From an uncultured Proteiniphilum sp. (GTDB taxonomy: Bacteria > Bacteroidota > Bacteroidia > Bacteroidales > Dysgonomonadaceae), in contig CAKMJT010000008.1 in NCBI GenBank assembly GCA_927407015.1, positions 1 through 64,000 on the forward strand: a DNA stretch of 64,000 bases. The letters run 5' to 3'. Under the pieces are notes generated by a model. That model was not told the origin of the DNA, made no database searches, and saw only the letters and a program-made list of their open reading frames with translations. Of the stretch, positions 62,366-64,000 are shown piece by piece. Numbering within the stretch: the first letter of the stretch is position 1; each line of letters opens with the position of its first letter. The position numbers and the translations under genes are program-made.

Positions 62366-64000
62366 TTACCGCAGCGAATCCAGCAGCTTCTCCAGCGAGT
62401 ACTCATCGGCAATAAACACATCACGCGGTTTACTGCCTTGTGCCGCTCCCACAATACCGGCGGCTTCCAGCTGATCCATCAGCCTGCCGGCACGGTTGTA
62501 GCCTATTGAGAACTTACGCTGGATAAGGGATGTAGACCCCTGTTGATGCACCACGATGAGCCGTGCGGCCTCATCAAACAAAGCATCCTTGTCGTTGAGA
62601 TCTACCGCACCTGGCGCGGAGTCGGCATCACCTGTCACCTCTGGAAGAGGGAATGCACTGTCATATCCGTGTTGTTTACCGATATACTGTGTGATTTCCT
62701 CCACCTCCGGCGTATCCACAAAAGCACACTGAATACGGATGAGGTTGTTCCCCTGTGAGAAGAGCATATCACCCCGGCCAATCAACTGATTGGCTCCGCT
62801 CATATCAAGGATGGTCCGTGAGTCTATCTGGGAGGTGACGCGGAAGGCCATCCTGGCCGGGAAATTGGCTTTGATGGTTCCGGTAATGATGTTGGTGGTG
62901 GGGCGTTGTGTGGCTATCACCATGTGTATTCCCACGGCACGTGCCTTCTGTGCGATGCGGGCGATAGGCATCTCAATCTCTTTGCCGGCCGTCATGATCA
63001 GGTCGCCGAACTCGTCAATGACCACCACGATGTAGGGCATGTATCTGTGTCCTTTTTCCGGATTCAGCCGGCGTTTCACGAACTTCTCGTTGTACTCCTT
63101 GATAGTGCGTACATGTGCCTTCATCAGTAACTCGTAGCGGTCGTCCATCTCTTTGGTGAGCGAATTCAGTGTTTGGGTCACCTTTGTCACGTCGGTGATG
63201 ATTGCCTTCTCTTCATCGGGCAGTTTGGCGAGATAATGCTTCTCGATGGTGGAATAGATGTTGAACTCCACCATCTTGGGGTCTATCAGCACCATCTTCA
63301 TTTCCGACGGATGTTTCTTGTAGAGCAGCGAGGTGATGATGGCGTTCAGTCCCACCGATTTACCCTGTCCTGTGGCCCCAGCTACCAGCAGGTGCGGCAT
63401 CTTGGTCAGATCGAAGATAAACACTTCGTTGGTGATGGTCTTTCCCAGGGCTACAGGCAGGTCGTATTCGCACTCCTGGAACCTTTTGGAGGTGATCACC
63501 GACTGCATGGAGACAATTTGCGGGTCCTTGTTGGGCACTTCAATCCCGATAGTACCCTTTCCCGGCATCGGAGCGATGATGCGGATGCCCAATGCAGAAA
63601 GGCTGAGCGCAATATCATCTTCCAGGTTCCTGATTTTGGAGATGCGTACACCTGCCTGTGGTACAATCTCATAGAGTGTGATCGTGGGACCTACCGTAGC
63701 TTTGATGGAGGTGATCTCAATGCCGTAGTTACGCAGCGTATGAATGATTTTCTCCTTATTCTCGTTCTGTTCATTCATATCTACAGCCCTGTTGCCCGTG
63801 TCGTATACCTTTAACAGGTTCATGGTGGGGAACCTGAAGGAAGAGAGATCTTTCCTGGGATCATAATCTTCCTGCTGCTCCGGCTGAAGAAAATTGGCGT
63901 CATCCGCTGTTTTATCAAATGCCGGATGGAGACTATGGGCTACCTCATCATCTTTCGGTACGATGACTTCGAAATCATCATCAGGTACGGGTTGTTTTCT
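62366..64000 (-). CDS. ftsK: DNA translocase FtsK/SpoIIIE (5' part beyond the window)
   Basis: The frame is open from the right edge to a stop at 62366, so the N-terminal membrane domain and part of the linker lie outside. Visible are an acidic linker (PVPDDDFEVIVPKDDEVAHS), the alpha domain (ITLYEIVPQAGVRISKIRNL), Walker A HLLVAGATGQGKSVGLNAII, Walker B YIVVVIDEFGDLIM and the gamma winged helix (TSLIQRKFSIGYNRAGRLMD). It pumps chromosomal DNA during septum closure. An internal ATG at 63823 is not the real start. Confidence 0.95.
   Translation of the reverse strand, partial: RKQPVPDDDFEVIVPKDDEVAHSLHPAFDKTADDANFLQPEQQEDYDPRKDLSSFRFPTMNLLKVYDTGNRAVDMNEQNENKEKIIHTLRNYGIEITSIKATVGPTITLYEIVPQAGVRISKIRNLEDDIALSLSALGIRIIAPMPGKGTIGIEVPNKDPQIVSMQSVITSKRFQECEYDLPVALGKTITNEVFIFDLTKMPHLLVAGATGQGKSVGLNAIITSLLYKKHPSEMKMVLIDPKMVEFNIYSTIEKHYLAKLPDEEKAIITDVTKVTQTLNSLTKEMDDRYELLMKAHVRTIKEYNEKFVKRRLNPEKGHRYMPYIVVVIDEFGDLIMTAGKEIEMPIARIAQKARAVGIHMVIATQRPTTNIITGTIKANFPARMAFRVTSQIDSRTILDMSGANQLIGRGDMLFSQGNNLIRIQCAFVDTPEVEEITQYIGKQHGYDSAFPLPEVTGDADSAPGAVDLNDKDALFDEAARLIVVHQQGSTSLIQRKFSIGYNRAGRLMDQLEAAGIVGAAQGSKPRDVFIADEYSLEKLLDSLR

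Overview
The window looks like a chromosomal segment of a saccharolytic, anaerobic-type Bacteroidales bacterium, most plausibly Dysgonomonadaceae/Porphyromonadaceae (Proteiniphilum- or Petrimonas-like). The evidence is a SusC/SusD/SusE/SusF set, many lipoprotein glycosidases, DUF3822, glycine-lipid acyltransferases, few Shine-Dalgarno sites, and promoter boxes of the Bacteroidetes TAnnTTTG type. The species call is inference. No rRNA, tRNA, CRISPR array or intact insertion sequence was recognised.

Region 1 (1-12.1 kb) is an accessory, partly decayed stretch. It carries minus-strand genes for glycan metabolism: a Gfo/Idh/MocA oxidoreductase, a DUF6807 protein, a GH92 mannosidase-type lipoprotein, a CE15 glucuronoyl esterase and a clan GH-A hydrolase. 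Interleaved are relics: a second GH92 reduced to 42 codons, a broken ParE-type toxin-antitoxin pair, and a chimera of a DUF5060 N-terminus with a TIM-barrel-like C-terminus. It ends with an uncharacterised three-gene cluster (zinc-ribbon pRiA4b ORF-3-like protein plus two small proteins), an unexplained 0.7 kb stretch and an intact HigB/HigA pair with a canonical promoter.

Region 2 (12.1-22.7 kb) is core or housekeeping: a BtuB-like TonB receptor, rsmD, a DUF3822 protein, a RecD-like helicase, rsmI, a YjjG-type HAD phosphatase and arginine deiminase.

Region 3 (22.8-40.9 kb) is a polysaccharide utilisation locus for alpha-glucan. A LacI-family regulator, an SLC45-type MFS sugar transporter and a GH13 lipoprotein lie on the plus strand. 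On the minus strand run susC, susD, susE, susF, a GH53 galactanase, a SusA-like GH13 and a large GH13 lipoprotein. Two palindromic candidate operators, one before the transporter and one before susC, both sit exactly 54 bp upstream of a TAnnTTTG promoter box. This suggests the LacI protein controls both arms, perhaps as an activator.

Region 4 (40.9-42.8 kb) is a glsA-glsB pair for glycine-lipid synthesis. Region 5 (43.0-59.5 kb) is the division and cell wall (dcw) cluster: mraZ, rsmH, ftsL, ftsI, murE, mraY, murD, ftsW, murG, murC, ftsQ, ftsA, ftsZ, then a yqeY homologue. A 10-bp-period set of MraZ-box-like repeats overlaps the mraZ promoter. Several gaps in this cluster, and one in the sus locus, hold short-period (7 or 8 bp) repeats such as GCTGANN and TGATNNNN. 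Region 6 (59.5-64 kb) has a secreted unknown protein, trxB, a LolA-like protein and an ftsK gene that runs off the right edge.
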